Source: Prevotella sp. (lineage in GTDB: Bacteria; Bacteroidota; Bacteroidia; Bacteroidales; Bacteroidaceae). Taken from it: a stretch of DNA of 64,000 bases. Both the position numbers and the translations under genes were made by a program. The stretch covers positions 1 to 64,000 of the forward strand of contig JAEEQH010000011.1 in assembly GCA_016285245.1 (NCBI GenBank), in the 5' to 3' direction. Below the pieces are notes generated by a model. It made no database searches and was not told the DNA's origin. It saw only the letters and a program-made list of their open reading frames with translations. Numbering within the stretch: the stretch's first letter is position 1; every line of letters starts with the position of its first letter. Positions 25,657-35,327 of this stretch are shown here, one piece after another.

Positions 25657-26202
25657 ATGGAAGATAACAAATCATATTTCGGAGAAATCGGGCACGGCTT
25701 GAAGACGCTGGCCGTTGGCATGAAGACCTCCTGGAAGGAATACTTCAAGGACTTCTTCACCAACAAGTCGACGGAGCAGTACCCCGAGAACCGCAAGACC
25801 ACACTCCACGTGGCCAAGCGTCACCGCGGACGTCTTGTCTTCAAGCGTGACGAGAACGGCCAGTACAAGTGTACGGCTTGCACATTGTGCGAAAAGGCGT
25901 GTCCCAACGGCACCATCAAGATTACGGCCCACATGGCTGAAGACCCTGAGACGGGAAAGAAGAAGAAGGTGCTCGACGACTACCAGTACGACCTTGGCGA
26001 CTGTATGTTCTGCCAGCTCTGTACTAACGCCTGCAATTTCGACGCTATTGAGTTTACAAACGACTTCGAGAACGCTACCTTCAACCGTGGCGGTCTGGTG
26101 CTCCACCTTGACAAGGAGCAGTATGACGGTGGCTCGCTGCCCAATCTGCTTGACGGTGGTGCCGATTGGGAAGTCGGCAAGTTTAACACTAAAACGAAGT
26201 AA
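25657..26202 (+). CDS. nuoI: NADH-quinone oxidoreductase subunit I
   Basis: Ferredoxin-like subunit with two [4Fe-4S] clusters (N6a, N6b), 181 residues. Ligand motifs are CTACTLCEKACP and CMFCQLCTNACNF. With the NADH-oxidising NuoEFG module absent from this operon, NuoI is the likely electron entry point from a soluble donor. This is an inference from the family pattern in Bacteroidetes. Confidence 0.96.
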   Translation: MEDNKSYFGEIGHGLKTLAVGMKTSWKEYFKDFFTNKSTEQYPENRKTTLHVAKRHRGRLVFKRDENGQYKCTACTLCEKACPNGTIKITAHMAEDPETGKKKKVLDDYQYDLGDCMFCQLCTNACNFDAIEFTNDFENATFNRGGLVLHLDKEQYDGGSLPNLLDGGADWEVGKFNTKTK

Positions 26203-26207
26203 GGACT

Positions 26208-26729
26208 ATGGGTAATACAGTGATGTTTGCTATCCTCGCCGTCCTCATCCTCGGCTCGGCCGTGATGTGTGTGACGACGACAAGGATTATGCGTGCAGCA
26301 ACGTTTATGCTGTTCGTGCTCTTTGGTGTAGCAGGTCTTTACTTCCTGCTCGACTATACCTATCTGGGTGCTGCCCAGATTTCCGTCTATGCCGGCGGTG
26401 TGACGATGATCTACGTCTTCGCCATCCAGCTGGTCAGCAAGCAGACCCTGCAGGGTATGGTGGAACGCCTGAAGGGCAGCCGCGTCGTCTTCGGCGCGCT
26501 GATGGCTGTCATCGGACTGGCCACCGTCGTGCTGGTGTTCCTGAAGAATGATTTCATCTGCCGTGCCGCCGAGGTGGCCGACGTCGAGGTGCCTGCCAGC
26601 GCCATCGGTCATGCCCTCGTGGGTGCAGGGAAGTACGAGTATGTGCTGCCTTTCGAGTTCATCTCCATCTTCCTCCTGGCCTGTATCATCGGCGCACTCG
26701 TTGTTTCACGTAAAGTAGAGGAGAAGTAA
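26208..26729 (+). CDS. nuoJ: NADH-quinone oxidoreductase subunit J
   Basis: Membrane subunit of 173 residues with five predicted helices, including YLGAAQISVYAGGVTMIYVFAIQL, which carries the characteristic pi-bulge region of helix 3. A loop between helices 4 and 5 (about 108-140) faces the periplasm. It is followed three bases later by nuoK. Confidence 0.95.
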   Translation: MGNTVMFAILAVLILGSAVMCVTTTRIMRAATFMLFVLFGVAGLYFLLDYTYLGAAQISVYAGGVTMIYVFAIQLVSKQTLQGMVERLKGSRVVFGALMAVIGLATVVLVFLKNDFICRAAEVADVEVPASAIGHALVGAGKYEYVLPFEFISIFLLACIIGALVVSRKVEEK

Positions 26730-26732
26730 GCC

Positions 26733-27041
26733 ATGGTACCAGTACAGTATTATTTCGTGCTCTCAGCACTCCTGTTCTTCATCGGCGTCTACGGTTTCAT
26801 CAGCCGTCGTAACCTGATTGCCATGCTCATCTCCATCGAGCTGGTGCTCAACGCCGTTGACATCAACTTCGCCGCGTTCAACCGCCTGCTCTTCCCCGAC
26901 GGCATGGAGGGAATGTTCATGACCCTCTTCAGCATCGGCGTGTCGGCAGCAGAGTCGGCCGTGGCCATCGCGATTATCATCAATGTCTACCGCCGCTTCA
27001 AGAGCGACAGCGTGGACAGCATTATGAACATGAAAAGATAA
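26733..27041 (+). CDS. nuoK: NADH-quinone oxidoreductase subunit K
   Basis: Three-helix antiporter-like subunit of 102 residues. The two membrane glutamates essential in the family appear in LISIELVLNAVDINF and in SAAESAVAIAI. Length and motifs are standard. Confidence 0.96.
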   Translation: MVPVQYYFVLSALLFFIGVYGFISRRNLIAMLISIELVLNAVDINFAAFNRLLFPDGMEGMFMTLFSIGVSAAESAVAIAIIINVYRRFKSDSVDSIMNMKR

Positions 27042-27050
27042 GTAAGCATT

Positions 27051-29033
27051 ATGGGATTCGAATATACAGTTTTCATACTTCTGCTGCCGCTGCTGTCCTT
27101 CATCGTGTTGGGACTGGCAGGCATGAAGATGTCTCATAAGACCGCTGGTCTTATCGGTACATGTTCACTGGGACTTGTCACCATCCTGTCGTATGTCGCT
27201 GCCTTCCAGTACTTTACTGCCGACCGCGTCAACGACGTCTACCAGACAATCGTTCCATTTAACTTCACGTGGTTGCCGCTGGGCAACCTCCACTTCGACA
27301 TGGGTATCCTGCTCGACCCCATCTCGGTGATGATGCTTATCGTCATCTCGACGGTGTCGTTCATGGTACACATCTACTCCTTCGGCTATATGCATGGTGA
27401 GAAGGGCTTCCAGCGCTACTACGCCTTCTTGAGCCTCTTCACGATGTCGATGCTCGGACTGGTGCTCGCCACGAACATCTTCCAGATGTATATGTTCTGG
27501 GAGCTCGTGGGTGTCAGCTCGTACCTGCTCATCGGTTTCTACTATCCGCTGAAGCCCGCCATCGCCGCCTCGAAGAAGGCATTCATCGTGACGCGCTTCG
27601 CTGATATGTTCTTCCTGGTGGGTATCCTGACCTTCGGCTACTTCACCGATTCGTTCAGCTTCTCGTTTGCCGGCGATATCGTGATGGGGCAGGGGACGAC
27701 GCCTTTCATCGAGGGTAACATGGCCAAGGCCGTTGCTGCCGGAGCGTTCATCATCCCTACGGCGCTGACGCTGATGTTCATCGGTGGTGCCGGTAAGAGT
27801 GCGATGTTCCCGCTGCACATCTGGCTTCCCGACGCCATGGAAGGTCCGACGCCTGTGTCGGCACTCATCCACGCCGCTACGATGGTGGTCGCCGGTGTGT
27901 TCCAGATTGCCCGTATGTTCCCCTTGTGGATACAGTATGCGCCCGAGGCGATGTCGATTGTCGTCTGGGTGGGCGTCATCACCGCTTTCTATGCCGCTGC
28001 CGTGGCCTGTGCCCAGAGCGATATCAAGCGTGTGCTCGCCTTCTCGACCATCTCGCAGATCGCCTTCATGATGGTGGCCCTCGGCGTTTCGCTGCCTGGT
28101 CATCACGGAGCCATCCTCGATAACCACGCTCAGCTGGGCTATATGGCTGGTATGTTCCACCTCTTTACGCACGCCATGTTCAAGGCTTGCCTGTTCCTTG
28201 GCGCCGGCTGCATCATCCATGCCGTCCACTCGAACGAGATGGAGAAAATGGGACAGCTGCGCAACCGTCTGCCCATCACCCACTGGACGTTCCTCATCAG
28301 CTGTCTGGCCATCGCCGGTATTCCCTTCTTCTCGGGCTTCAGCTCGAAGGACGAGATTATCACAGCCTGCATGGCATACAGTCCTGTGGTAGGCTGGATT
28401 ATGACCGGCATCGCCGCCATGACCGCCTTCTATATGTTCCGTCTGTACTACGGCATCTTCTGGGGTACGCCCTGTAAGGAGAACGAGCACCACGAGATGC
28501 ACGAGCCTGTGGTGATGTGGCTGCCGCTGGTCATCCTCTCGGTCATCACCGTCGGTGTGGGAGTCTACTCCACGCTCGCCGGATTCCTCGGCTGGGGCGG
28601 TTCTTTCGGTTCGTTCGTATCGGCTGCCGGTACCGACTACACCATCCACTTCAATATGCAGATTGCTGCTACGTCGACCATCATCGCTATCCTGAGCATC
28701 TGTCTCGCCACCTATATCTATAAAGGTGAGAGCCAGCCCATCGCCGACCGTTTGTACAAGACGTTCCCGAAGCTGCACCGTGCCGCCTACAAGCGTTTCT
28801 ATCAGGACGAGATTTGGCAGTTTGTCACACACCGCATCATCTTCCGCTGTATCTCGACACCCATTGCCTGGTTCGACCGTCATGTCGTTGACGGCACGTT
28901 CAACTTCATGGCGTGGGGTGCCAACGAGGCTGGCGAGTCGCTGCGTCCGTGGCAGAGCGGCGATGTCCGCCAGTATGCCGTGTGGTTCCTCACGGGCACC
29001 GTGGCACTCACGCTCGTATTACTTGCTTTATAA
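27051..29033 (+). CDS. nuoL: NADH-quinone oxidoreductase subunit L
   Basis: This is the distal proton-pumping subunit, 660 residues with about 16 helices and the long lateral amphipathic helix at the C-terminal end. The antiporter core shows FWELVGVSSYLLIGFYY with the key glutamate, GAGKSAMFPLHIWLPDAMEGPTPVSALIHAATMVVAG, and FSTISQIAFMMVALG. It is followed by nuoM after a cgatataacgatataacg repeat. Confidence 0.96.
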   Translation: MGFEYTVFILLLPLLSFIVLGLAGMKMSHKTAGLIGTCSLGLVTILSYVAAFQYFTADRVNDVYQTIVPFNFTWLPLGNLHFDMGILLDPISVMMLIVISTVSFMVHIYSFGYMHGEKGFQRYYAFLSLFTMSMLGLVLATNIFQMYMFWELVGVSSYLLIGFYYPLKPAIAASKKAFIVTRFADMFFLVGILTFGYFTDSFSFSFAGDIVMGQGTTPFIEGNMAKAVAAGAFIIPTALTLMFIGGAGKSAMFPLHIWLPDAMEGPTPVSALIHAATMVVAGVFQIARMFPLWIQYAPEAMSIVVWVGVITAFYAAAVACAQSDIKRVLAFSTISQIAFMMVALGVSLPGHHGAILDNHAQLGYMAGMFHLFTHAMFKACLFLGAGCIIHAVHSNEMEKMGQLRNRLPITHWTFLISCLAIAGIPFFSGFSSKDEIITACMAYSPVVGWIMTGIAAMTAFYMFRLYYGIFWGTPCKENEHHEMHEPVVMWLPLVILSVITVGVGVYSTLAGFLGWGGSFGSFVSAAGTDYTIHFNMQIAATSTIIAILSICLATYIYKGESQPIADRLYKTFPKLHRAAYKRFYQDEIWQFVTHRIIFRCISTPIAWFDRHVVDGTFNFMAWGANEAGESLRPWQSGDVRQYAVWFLTGTVALTLVLLAL

Positions 29034-29058
29034 TAATAACGATATAACGATATAACGA
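29032..29058 (+). repeat. cgatataa direct repeat before nuoM
   Basis: Tandem acgatata units fill the nuoL-nuoM gap. Confidence 0.6.
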
Positions 29059-29060
29059 CA

Positions 29061-30590
29061 ATGGAAATTTTAGTTCCTTCAATGAATATATTATCATTAT
29101 TCGTTTTGATTCCCGCCCTGATGCTTTTGGGATTGTGGATTGCCCGCAACCTCAACCAGGTGCGTGGCGTGATGGTGACCGGCGCCAGCTGTCTGCTGGC
29201 ACTCTCCATCTGGCTGACGGTATACTTCGTTCAGCAGCGTGCTGCCGGTAATACAGCCGAGATGCTGCTCGTGGCCTCGATGCCTTGGTTCAAGCCGCTG
29301 AACATTGCCTACGCCGTGGGTGTCGACGGTATCTCCGTAGTGATGCTGCTCCTGTCGAGCATCATCGTTTTCACCGGCACTTTTGCCTCGTGGCAGCTGA
29401 AGCCGCTGACGAAGGAGTACTTCCTGTGGTTCACCCTCCTCTCGACGGGTGTCTACGGCTTCTTCATCTCCACCGATATGTTCACGATGTTCATGTTCTA
29501 CGAGGTGGCACTCATCCCCATGTACCTGCTCATTGGTGTCTGGGGCTCCGGCCATAAGGAGTACTCGGCCATGAAGCTGACGCTGATGCTGATGGGTGGC
29601 TCGGCCCTCCTGATCATCGGTATCCTGGGCATCTACTTCTTCTCGGGTGCAACGACGATGAACGTCAACGAGATTGCTGCTATGCACAATATCCCCGTCG
29701 ATATCCAGAAGGTGTTCTTCCCGTTCATCTTCATCGGCTTCGGTGTGCTGGGAGCCCTCTTCCCGTTCCACACATGGTCGCCCGACGGTCATGCCTCGGC
29801 GCCTACTGCCGTGTCAATGCTCCATGCCGGCGTGCTGATGAAGCTCGGTGGCTACGGCTGTTTCCGCGTGGCCATGTACCTGCTGCCTGAGGCAGCACAG
29901 GAGCTGGCGTGGATTTTCCTCATCCTGACGACCATCTCGGTTGTCTACGGTGCCTTCTCTGCCTGTGTACAGACCGACCTGAAGTATATCAACGCCTATT
30001 CGTCGGTGTCACACTGTGGTCTGGTGCTCTTCGCCCTGCTGATGATGTCGCAGACGGCGGTCACCGGTGCCATCCTGCAGATGCTGTCGCACGGTCTGAT
30101 GACGGCCCTCTTCTTTGCCCTCATCGGTATGATCTACGGTCGTACGCATACCCGCGACATCCGTGAGCTGGCTGGTCTGATGAAGATCATGCCGTTCCTC
30201 GCCGTGGGCTACGTTATTGCCGGTCTTGCCAACCTCGGACTCCCCGGCTTCTCGGGCTTCATCGCTGAGATGACCATCTTCGTCGGTGCCTTCGGTGCCG
30301 AGCCGCTGAGTGGCGACCCGAACACGTCGTTCCGTATGGTGGCAACGATCATCGCCTGTACGTCGATTGTCGTGACGGCCGTCTACATCCTGCGTGTCGT
30401 TGGCAAGATTCTGTATGGTGAGGTGGAGAACAAGCACTTCCTCGAGCTTACCGACGCAACGTGGGACGAGCGTGTCGCCGTCATCTGCCTCATCTTCTGT
30501 GTGGCAGGCCTCGGCTGTGCACCGTTCCTGTTCAGTGACATGATCTCGCCGGCTGCCGGTAGCATCCTGAAATCAATTGGTGTAATGTAA
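29061..30590 (+). CDS. nuoM: NADH-quinone oxidoreductase subunit M
   Basis: Second antiporter-like pump subunit, 509 residues with about 14 helices. Motifs include MFMFYEVALIPMYLLIG with the conserved glutamate, LFPFHTWSPDGHASAPTAVS and YSSVSHCGLVLFALL with the channel residues. Length is standard. Confidence 0.96.
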   Translation: MEILVPSMNILSLFVLIPALMLLGLWIARNLNQVRGVMVTGASCLLALSIWLTVYFVQQRAAGNTAEMLLVASMPWFKPLNIAYAVGVDGISVVMLLLSSIIVFTGTFASWQLKPLTKEYFLWFTLLSTGVYGFFISTDMFTMFMFYEVALIPMYLLIGVWGSGHKEYSAMKLTLMLMGGSALLIIGILGIYFFSGATTMNVNEIAAMHNIPVDIQKVFFPFIFIGFGVLGALFPFHTWSPDGHASAPTAVSMLHAGVLMKLGGYGCFRVAMYLLPEAAQELAWIFLILTTISVVYGAFSACVQTDLKYINAYSSVSHCGLVLFALLMMSQTAVTGAILQMLSHGLMTALFFALIGMIYGRTHTRDIRELAGLMKIMPFLAVGYVIAGLANLGLPGFSGFIAEMTIFVGAFGAEPLSGDPNTSFRMVATIIACTSIVVTAVYILRVVGKILYGEVENKHFLELTDATWDERVAVICLIFCVAGLGCAPFLFSDMISPAAGSILKSIGVM

Positions 30591-30608
30591 AGAAAGGAGG
30601 ATAAAGAT

Positions 30609-32051
30609 ATGAATTACGGACAATTCCTACAAATGATTCCCGAGTTTTATCTCGTGCTCATCTTGCTGGCAGTTTTTGCAGTAGACTTCATCGCCCACAA
30701 GAGCGAGAAGAAGCATGACGTCCTCTATGCCGTGACGGTGGCTCTGCTGGCCGTCCTTCCCGTGCGCATCGCCTTTTTGTCGGAACCTGCAGAGGCCTTT
30801 GGCGGTCTCTATGTGGCGTCGCAGATGGCCAATGTCATGAAAGTCATCCTGACAGTAGGTACGCTCATTGTGGTCATCATGGCTCAGCCCTGGCTGAAGA
30901 CTGTTAAGAAGTACGAAGGTGAGTTCTATATGCTTGTGGTTTCCACCCTGCTGGGTATGTACATCATGATCAGCAGCGGCAATTTCCTGATGTTCTTCCT
31001 CGGACTGGAGACGGCATCCGTGCCGATGGCCTGCCTTGTCGCCTTCGACCGTCTGAAGAAGCAGTCTGCCGAGGCAGCCGCGAAGTATATCCTCACCGCC
31101 ACGTTCTCGAGCGGCGTGATGCTCTATGGCATCTCGTTCCTCTATGGCGTCACGGGAACGCTCTATTTCGACGACATGGCCCAGCGCCTGTCCCAGAGTG
31201 CGTTCTATACCGCCGACTGGGGACTGGCCATCGCCGGCATGGTGTTCTTCTTCAGTGGCCTGGGCTTCAAGCTCTCGCTGGTGCCCTTCCACCTCTGGAC
31301 GGCCGACACCTATCAGGGTGCTCCCACGCCGGTCACTGGCTACCTGAGCGTCGTCTCCAAGGGTGCTGCCGCCCTGGCGCTGTGCATCATCCTCGACAAG
31401 GTGTTTGGTTCTATGTTCGAGTATTGGCAGGTGCTGCTTGGTGTGGTCATCGTGCTGACCATCACCGTTGGTAACCTCTTCGCCATCCGCCAGTCGGAAC
31501 TGAAGCGCTTCATGGCATTCTCGTCCATCTCGCAGGCAGGTTACATCATGCTCGCCGTGCTGGGCAATACCGATATGGGTGCCGTGGCGCTGACGTACTA
31601 CGTGCTGGTCTATGTCGTGGCCAATATGGCTGTCTTCACCGTCATCAACGTCGTGGAGCACAATGGCGGCAACACGCAGATGGCGTGCTACAACGGCTTC
31701 TACCAGACGAACCCGAAGCTGTCGTTGCTGATGACGCTGGCATTGTTCTCGCTGGCAGGCATCCCGCCGTTCGCAGGTATGTTCTCGAAGTTCTTCGTCT
31801 TCATGGCTGCCGCCGGCGAGGGGTCGTTCCTGGCTTACTTCGTGGTGTTCGTGGCCTTGGTCAACACGGTGGTGTCACTCTACTACTACCTGTTGATTGT
31901 CAAGGCGATGTACATCACCAAGACCGACGCGCCGCTGCCCACGTTCCGCAGCGACGGTAACACCCGCCTGTCGCTGGCACTCTGCACCGCTGGTGTCATC
32001 GCCTTCGGCGTGGTGTCGTGCATCTACGGCTGGATAGCCGCAGCAGCATAA
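30609..32051 (+). CDS. nuoN: NADH-quinone oxidoreductase subunit N
   Basis: Third antiporter-like pump subunit, 480 residues, about 14 helices. Motifs include LVPFHLWTADTYQGAPTPVTGYLS and FSSISQAGYIMLAVLG. It is the last nuo gene of the operon. A 48-base gap without a recognisable promoter separates it from the nucleotide-sugar dehydratase gene. Confidence 0.96.
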   Translation: MNYGQFLQMIPEFYLVLILLAVFAVDFIAHKSEKKHDVLYAVTVALLAVLPVRIAFLSEPAEAFGGLYVASQMANVMKVILTVGTLIVVIMAQPWLKTVKKYEGEFYMLVVSTLLGMYIMISSGNFLMFFLGLETASVPMACLVAFDRLKKQSAEAAAKYILTATFSSGVMLYGISFLYGVTGTLYFDDMAQRLSQSAFYTADWGLAIAGMVFFFSGLGFKLSLVPFHLWTADTYQGAPTPVTGYLSVVSKGAAALALCIILDKVFGSMFEYWQVLLGVVIVLTITVGNLFAIRQSELKRFMAFSSISQAGYIMLAVLGNTDMGAVALTYYVLVYVVANMAVFTVINVVEHNGGNTQMACYNGFYQTNPKLSLLMTLALFSLAGIPPFAGMFSKFFVFMAAAGEGSFLAYFVVFVALVNTVVSLYYYLLIVKAMYITKTDAPLPTFRSDGNTRLSLALCTAGVIAFGVVSCIYGWIAAAA

Positions 32052-32099
32052 TCGTCTAATTTATAGACAGTATTGAATATAAACAAAAAATAGAGTCGC

Positions 32100-34112
32100 A
32101 TGGCCAATCCCTTTCATAAGATATTGAACTGGTACTTTACCAGAAACTCCCTGCCTTACTGGGTCATGTTTCTTGTTGACAGTTTTATCCTGTTCATGTC
32201 GGGATTCTTCGTATATTGGGTGTTCCACCGCAGTATACAGACCCTGATCCACGCGGACACCCTGTCCCTGGTCATGCTCTTCTATATCGCACTGAGCTGG
32301 GTGGGTATGAGAATGTTCCATACCTATTCCGGCATCGTGCGCTACTCGTCGTTCGTCGACCTGATGCGAGTGGCTTACGCCAATCTCGTATCGCTGGTAT
32401 TGGCGCTTGTCGTGCATTACGTCCTCACGCGATTCCATCTGCCAGTCGTCGAGCTGATGACCTCGGTACAGATTATCCTGGTTTTTGTCGTCTCGACACT
32501 GGTCATGTGGGCAGTACGTGTCATGGTGAAAAACCTCTATGAGGTGATGTCCAGCAGCAAGCGGTCGAAGCCTGCCCTCATCTACGGCTCCATGAGTGGT
32601 GTCGTGGCGCTGGCCAAGAGCGTCCGTATGCAGGAGCCTCGTCAGTTCCTTGTCAAGGGCTTCCTGACCACCGATCCTCACGATGTCCATGACCGGCTTA
32701 TGGGCGAGCATATCTACGACCCGAGTTACGACAACCTGTACGAGATTATTAACAACAACCATATAGAGGCTCTGCTCGTGTCGCCGACGCGTGTTTCTGA
32801 GTTCCGCAACGATAGGGACTTGCAGGACTTGATGATTAACGCCGGTGTGCGTATCTATATGGTTGCACTTGCGCCGGAGGCCAGTGACAGCTGGTCTCCG
32901 GCGCAAGCGCAAACGCAAGCGCAAACGCAAGCGCAAACGCAAGCGCAAGCTGGAAGGGATGTTGAAAATTCTTCTACTGTCAACCTGGCTCACTTGCATG
33001 AGGTGAGTGTCGAGGATTTGTTACCTCGCGACGAGATCAAGGTTGACATGAACTCCATTGCCCAGCAACTCTCTGGCAAGCGTATTCTCATTACTGGCGC
33101 TGCGGGCTCCATCGGCTCCGAACTGGTGCGTCAGGTGGCTCTCTTCCGTCCTGCAGCGATGATGCTTATCGACCAGGCTGAGACCCCCAGTCACGATATC
33201 CGCCTGATGATGGCGAAACGCTTCCCCTCTGTTGATGCCACGACGGTAGTGACGAGCATTACCCATGCCCACCGTATGGAGAAGATTTTTAGCTCATTCC
33301 GTCCCGACTACGTGTTCCATGCTGCTGCCTACAAGCATGTGCCGATGATGGAGGACAATCCGGCCGACGCCGTTCTCAATAACATCTACGGCACGAAGGT
33401 GCTCGCTGACCTCAGCGTGAAATACGGTGTTAAGAAGTTCGTGATGATCTCTACCGACAAGGCCGTCAACCCCACGAATGTCATGGGCTGTTCGAAGCGC
33501 ATCTGTGAGATCTATGTACAGGCCCTCGACAGCTTTATGGCCAGCCGTGGCGAGTCTTCAACGAAGTTTGTCACCACACGCTTCGGCAACGTCCTCGGTT
33601 CTAACGGCAGTGTCATACCCCTGTTCAAGGAGCAGATTAAGGCCGGTGGTCCTGTGACGGTGACCCATCGCGACATCATCCGCTACTTTATGCTCATCCC
33701 CGAGGCTTGTAAGCTGGTGCTCGAGGCCGGTACGCGCGGTGATGGTGGCGAGATTTTCGTCTTCGACATGGGCAAGCCCGTCCGCATTGCCGACTTGGCG
33801 CAGCGTATGATTCGGCTGAGTGGTGCCAAGAACGTGAAAATCGAGTACACGGGACTCCGTGACGGTGAGAAACTCTACGAGGAGGTGCTCAGCGACCAGG
33901 AGAACACGAAGCCGTCGTTCCACGAGAAGATTCGTATTGCCGATGTTCGCCCCTACGACTTTGAGCAGGTGGGCGAAGCCATTGACGATCTGATTGAGCA
34001 GGCAAAGCAGTACGACGATATGGAGACAGTCAGGAAGATGAAGGAAATTGTGCCCGAATACAAGTCGAACAACTCTATCTACGAGAAACTCGATAAGCAC
34101 GCATCCCGATAA
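32100..34112 (+). CDS. Membrane-anchored UDP-sugar 4,6-dehydratase (CapD/WbpM/PglF type)
   Basis: The protein has 670 residues: four N-terminal helices (about 20-140), a first degenerate nucleotide-binding region, and a C-terminal short-chain dehydrogenase domain. The latter has the NAD motif ITGAAGSIGSELVRQV, the Ser/Thr-rich catalytic MISTDKAVNPTNVMGCSKR (Lys-based, as in PglF-type dehydratases), and TTRFGNVLGSNGSVIPLF. These enzymes make UDP-4-keto-6-deoxy sugars for surface glycans. A linker between the halves contains an Ala-Gln-Thr-Gln tandem repeat (32901-32950) flanked by a 17-bp inverted repeat. Confidence 0.93.
   Translation: MANPFHKILNWYFTRNSLPYWVMFLVDSFILFMSGFFVYWVFHRSIQTLIHADTLSLVMLFYIALSWVGMRMFHTYSGIVRYSSFVDLMRVAYANLVSLVLALVVHYVLTRFHLPVVELMTSVQIILVFVVSTLVMWAVRVMVKNLYEVMSSSKRSKPALIYGSMSGVVALAKSVRMQEPRQFLVKGFLTTDPHDVHDRLMGEHIYDPSYDNLYEIINNNHIEALLVSPTRVSEFRNDRDLQDLMINAGVRIYMVALAPEASDSWSPAQAQTQAQTQAQTQAQAGRDVENSSTVNLAHLHEVSVEDLLPRDEIKVDMNSIAQQLSGKRILITGAAGSIGSELVRQVALFRPAAMMLIDQAETPSHDIRLMMAKRFPSVDATTVVTSITHAHRMEKIFSSFRPDYVFHAAAYKHVPMMEDNPADAVLNNIYGTKVLADLSVKYGVKKFVMISTDKAVNPTNVMGCSKRICEIYVQALDSFMASRGESSTKFVTTRFGNVLGSNGSVIPLFKEQIKAGGPVTVTHRDIIRYFMLIPEACKLVLEAGTRGDGGEIFVFDMGKPVRIADLAQRMIRLSGAKNVKIEYTGLRDGEKLYEEVLSDQENTKPSFHEKIRIADVRPYDFEQVGEAIDDLIEQAKQYDDMETVRKMKEIVPEYKSNNSIYEKLDKHASR
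32868..32907. repeat. 17-bp inverted repeat inside the dehydratase gene
   Basis: Arms cttgcgccggaggccag (32868-32884) and ctggtctccggcgcaag (32891-32907) with one mismatch and a 6-base loop. It abuts the gcgcaa tandem repeat. Confidence 0.8.
32901..32950 (+). repeat. gcgcaaacgcaa 12-bp tandem repeat
   Basis: About four 12-base units in frame encode an (AQTQ)n linker, a site prone to slippage between the two domains of the dehydratase. Confidence 0.85.
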
Positions 34113-34151
34113 CTCCCGTTTAGCACGCATTTCGTCAAAATCCCGTTTAGC

Positions 34152-35294
34152 ATGAACGACTATCAGTATCATATTTTTTCGCCCTACCGTGTCTGTCCCC
34201 TAGGGGCTCACGTCGACCACCAGCATGGTCTGGTGACGGGCTTTGCCATCGACAAGGGTATCGACTTGTGGTTCAACATCCGTGAGGACGATGTTGTCAA
34301 CCTCTCGTCGCTGACGTTCGAGGGTGAAGTGTCGTTCCGTGTCACGGCACCCTCGCAGGTGCGCGAACGCCATTGGGGTGACTATGCCCGTGGTGCGAAG
34401 TTCGCCCTGCGTAAGCGTTTCGAGCTGACTCACGGACTGGACGGCGTCATCAAGGGCTCGCTGCCTGTTGGTGGCCTGTCGTCGAGTGCGGCTGTCCTCA
34501 TCGCCTACGTTATGGCACTGGCCAAGGCCAACGACATCGTGCTTCAGCCCTTCGAGGTGGTAAAGATTGCCTCCGAGGCCGAGCGCGAGTACATCGGACT
34601 GAATAACGGTCTGCTCGACCAGGCGTGTATCGCTCTGGGCAAGAAGAATGGCTTGCTGTTCCTCGACTGCGACTCCAACGAGTGGCGAATCATTAAGCGC
34701 CACCCGGATATGCCGGAGTTCGAGATTGGCATCTTCTTCTCGGGACTGACGCGCTCGCTGGTCAACAGCGACTACAACTTGCGTGTCTATGAGTGCAAGA
34801 CGGCAGCATGGAATATGCTGGCCTATCTCGACCAGCCACTGAAGACGTTCGACAAGACGTTCCTCCGCGACATCCCCAAGAGCACCTACGACAAGACGAA
34901 GATAGCCATGCCTGCCCGCTTTGCCCGTCGTGCCGAGCACTTCTACTCGGAGTACCGTCGTGTGCGACAGGGTGTGACGGCCTGGGAGACGGGTAACCTG
35001 AAACTCTTTGGCAAACTCTCCTTTGACTCCTGTGAGTCGAGCATCCACAACTACGAGTGCGGCTCGCCCGAGCTCATTGCCATCTACGACATCATGCGCC
35101 AGCTGCCTGGCGTCTATGGTGGTCGCTTCTCGGGTGCTGGCTTCAAGGGTGCTTGCATCGCACTTGTCGATCCCGCCTACAAAGCCGATATCGAGAAGAC
35201 GCTAACGGAACGCTATCTGGAGCAGTTCCCGGAGTACGAGCGTACCTTCCAGGTGTTCTGGGTGCATCCCGACAACGGCGCCCGCTTTGTGTAG
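34152..35294 (+). CDS. GHMP kinase, galacturonokinase/galactokinase-like
   Basis: This GHMP-superfamily sugar kinase has 380 residues. The ATP loop GSLPVGGLSSSAAVL (near 99-113) is intact, and the C-terminal GGRFSGAGFKGACIAL motif is present. The N-terminal substrate segment reads SPYRVCPLGAHVDHQHG rather than the galactokinase GRVNLIGEHTDYN. This resembles what I recall of plant galacturonokinase, which phosphorylates galacturonate at C1. Galacturonate-1-phosphate formation is therefore an inference, supported by the convergent pectate lyase gene and nearby uxaC; plain galactokinase remains possible. The ATG at 34152 follows a duplicated tcccgtttagca motif. Confidence 0.7.
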   Translation: MNDYQYHIFSPYRVCPLGAHVDHQHGLVTGFAIDKGIDLWFNIREDDVVNLSSLTFEGEVSFRVTAPSQVRERHWGDYARGAKFALRKRFELTHGLDGVIKGSLPVGGLSSSAAVLIAYVMALAKANDIVLQPFEVVKIASEAEREYIGLNNGLLDQACIALGKKNGLLFLDCDSNEWRIIKRHPDMPEFEIGIFFSGLTRSLVNSDYNLRVYECKTAAWNMLAYLDQPLKTFDKTFLRDIPKSTYDKTKIAMPARFARRAEHFYSEYRRVRQGVTAWETGNLKLFGKLSFDSCESSIHNYECGSPELIAIYDIMRQLPGVYGGRFSGAGFKGACIALVDPAYKADIEKTLTERYLEQFPEYERTFQVFWVHPDNGARFV

Positions 35295-35327
35295 TTCATC
35301 GTTTTGCTCACGCATCTCTATACCGTT

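Noticed and set aside
27165..28883. Long leftward frame across nuoL (also others antisense to nuoM, nuoN, glmS, carB and the GH13 gene)
   Set aside because: These mirror the codon bias of real genes on the other strand, are rich in His, Arg, Glu and Asp, and match no family.
21827..32051. Deletion of nuoEFG from the operon
   Set aside because: The gene order and short gaps are regular and the same set is normal in Bacteroidetes, so I see no sign of a recent loss.
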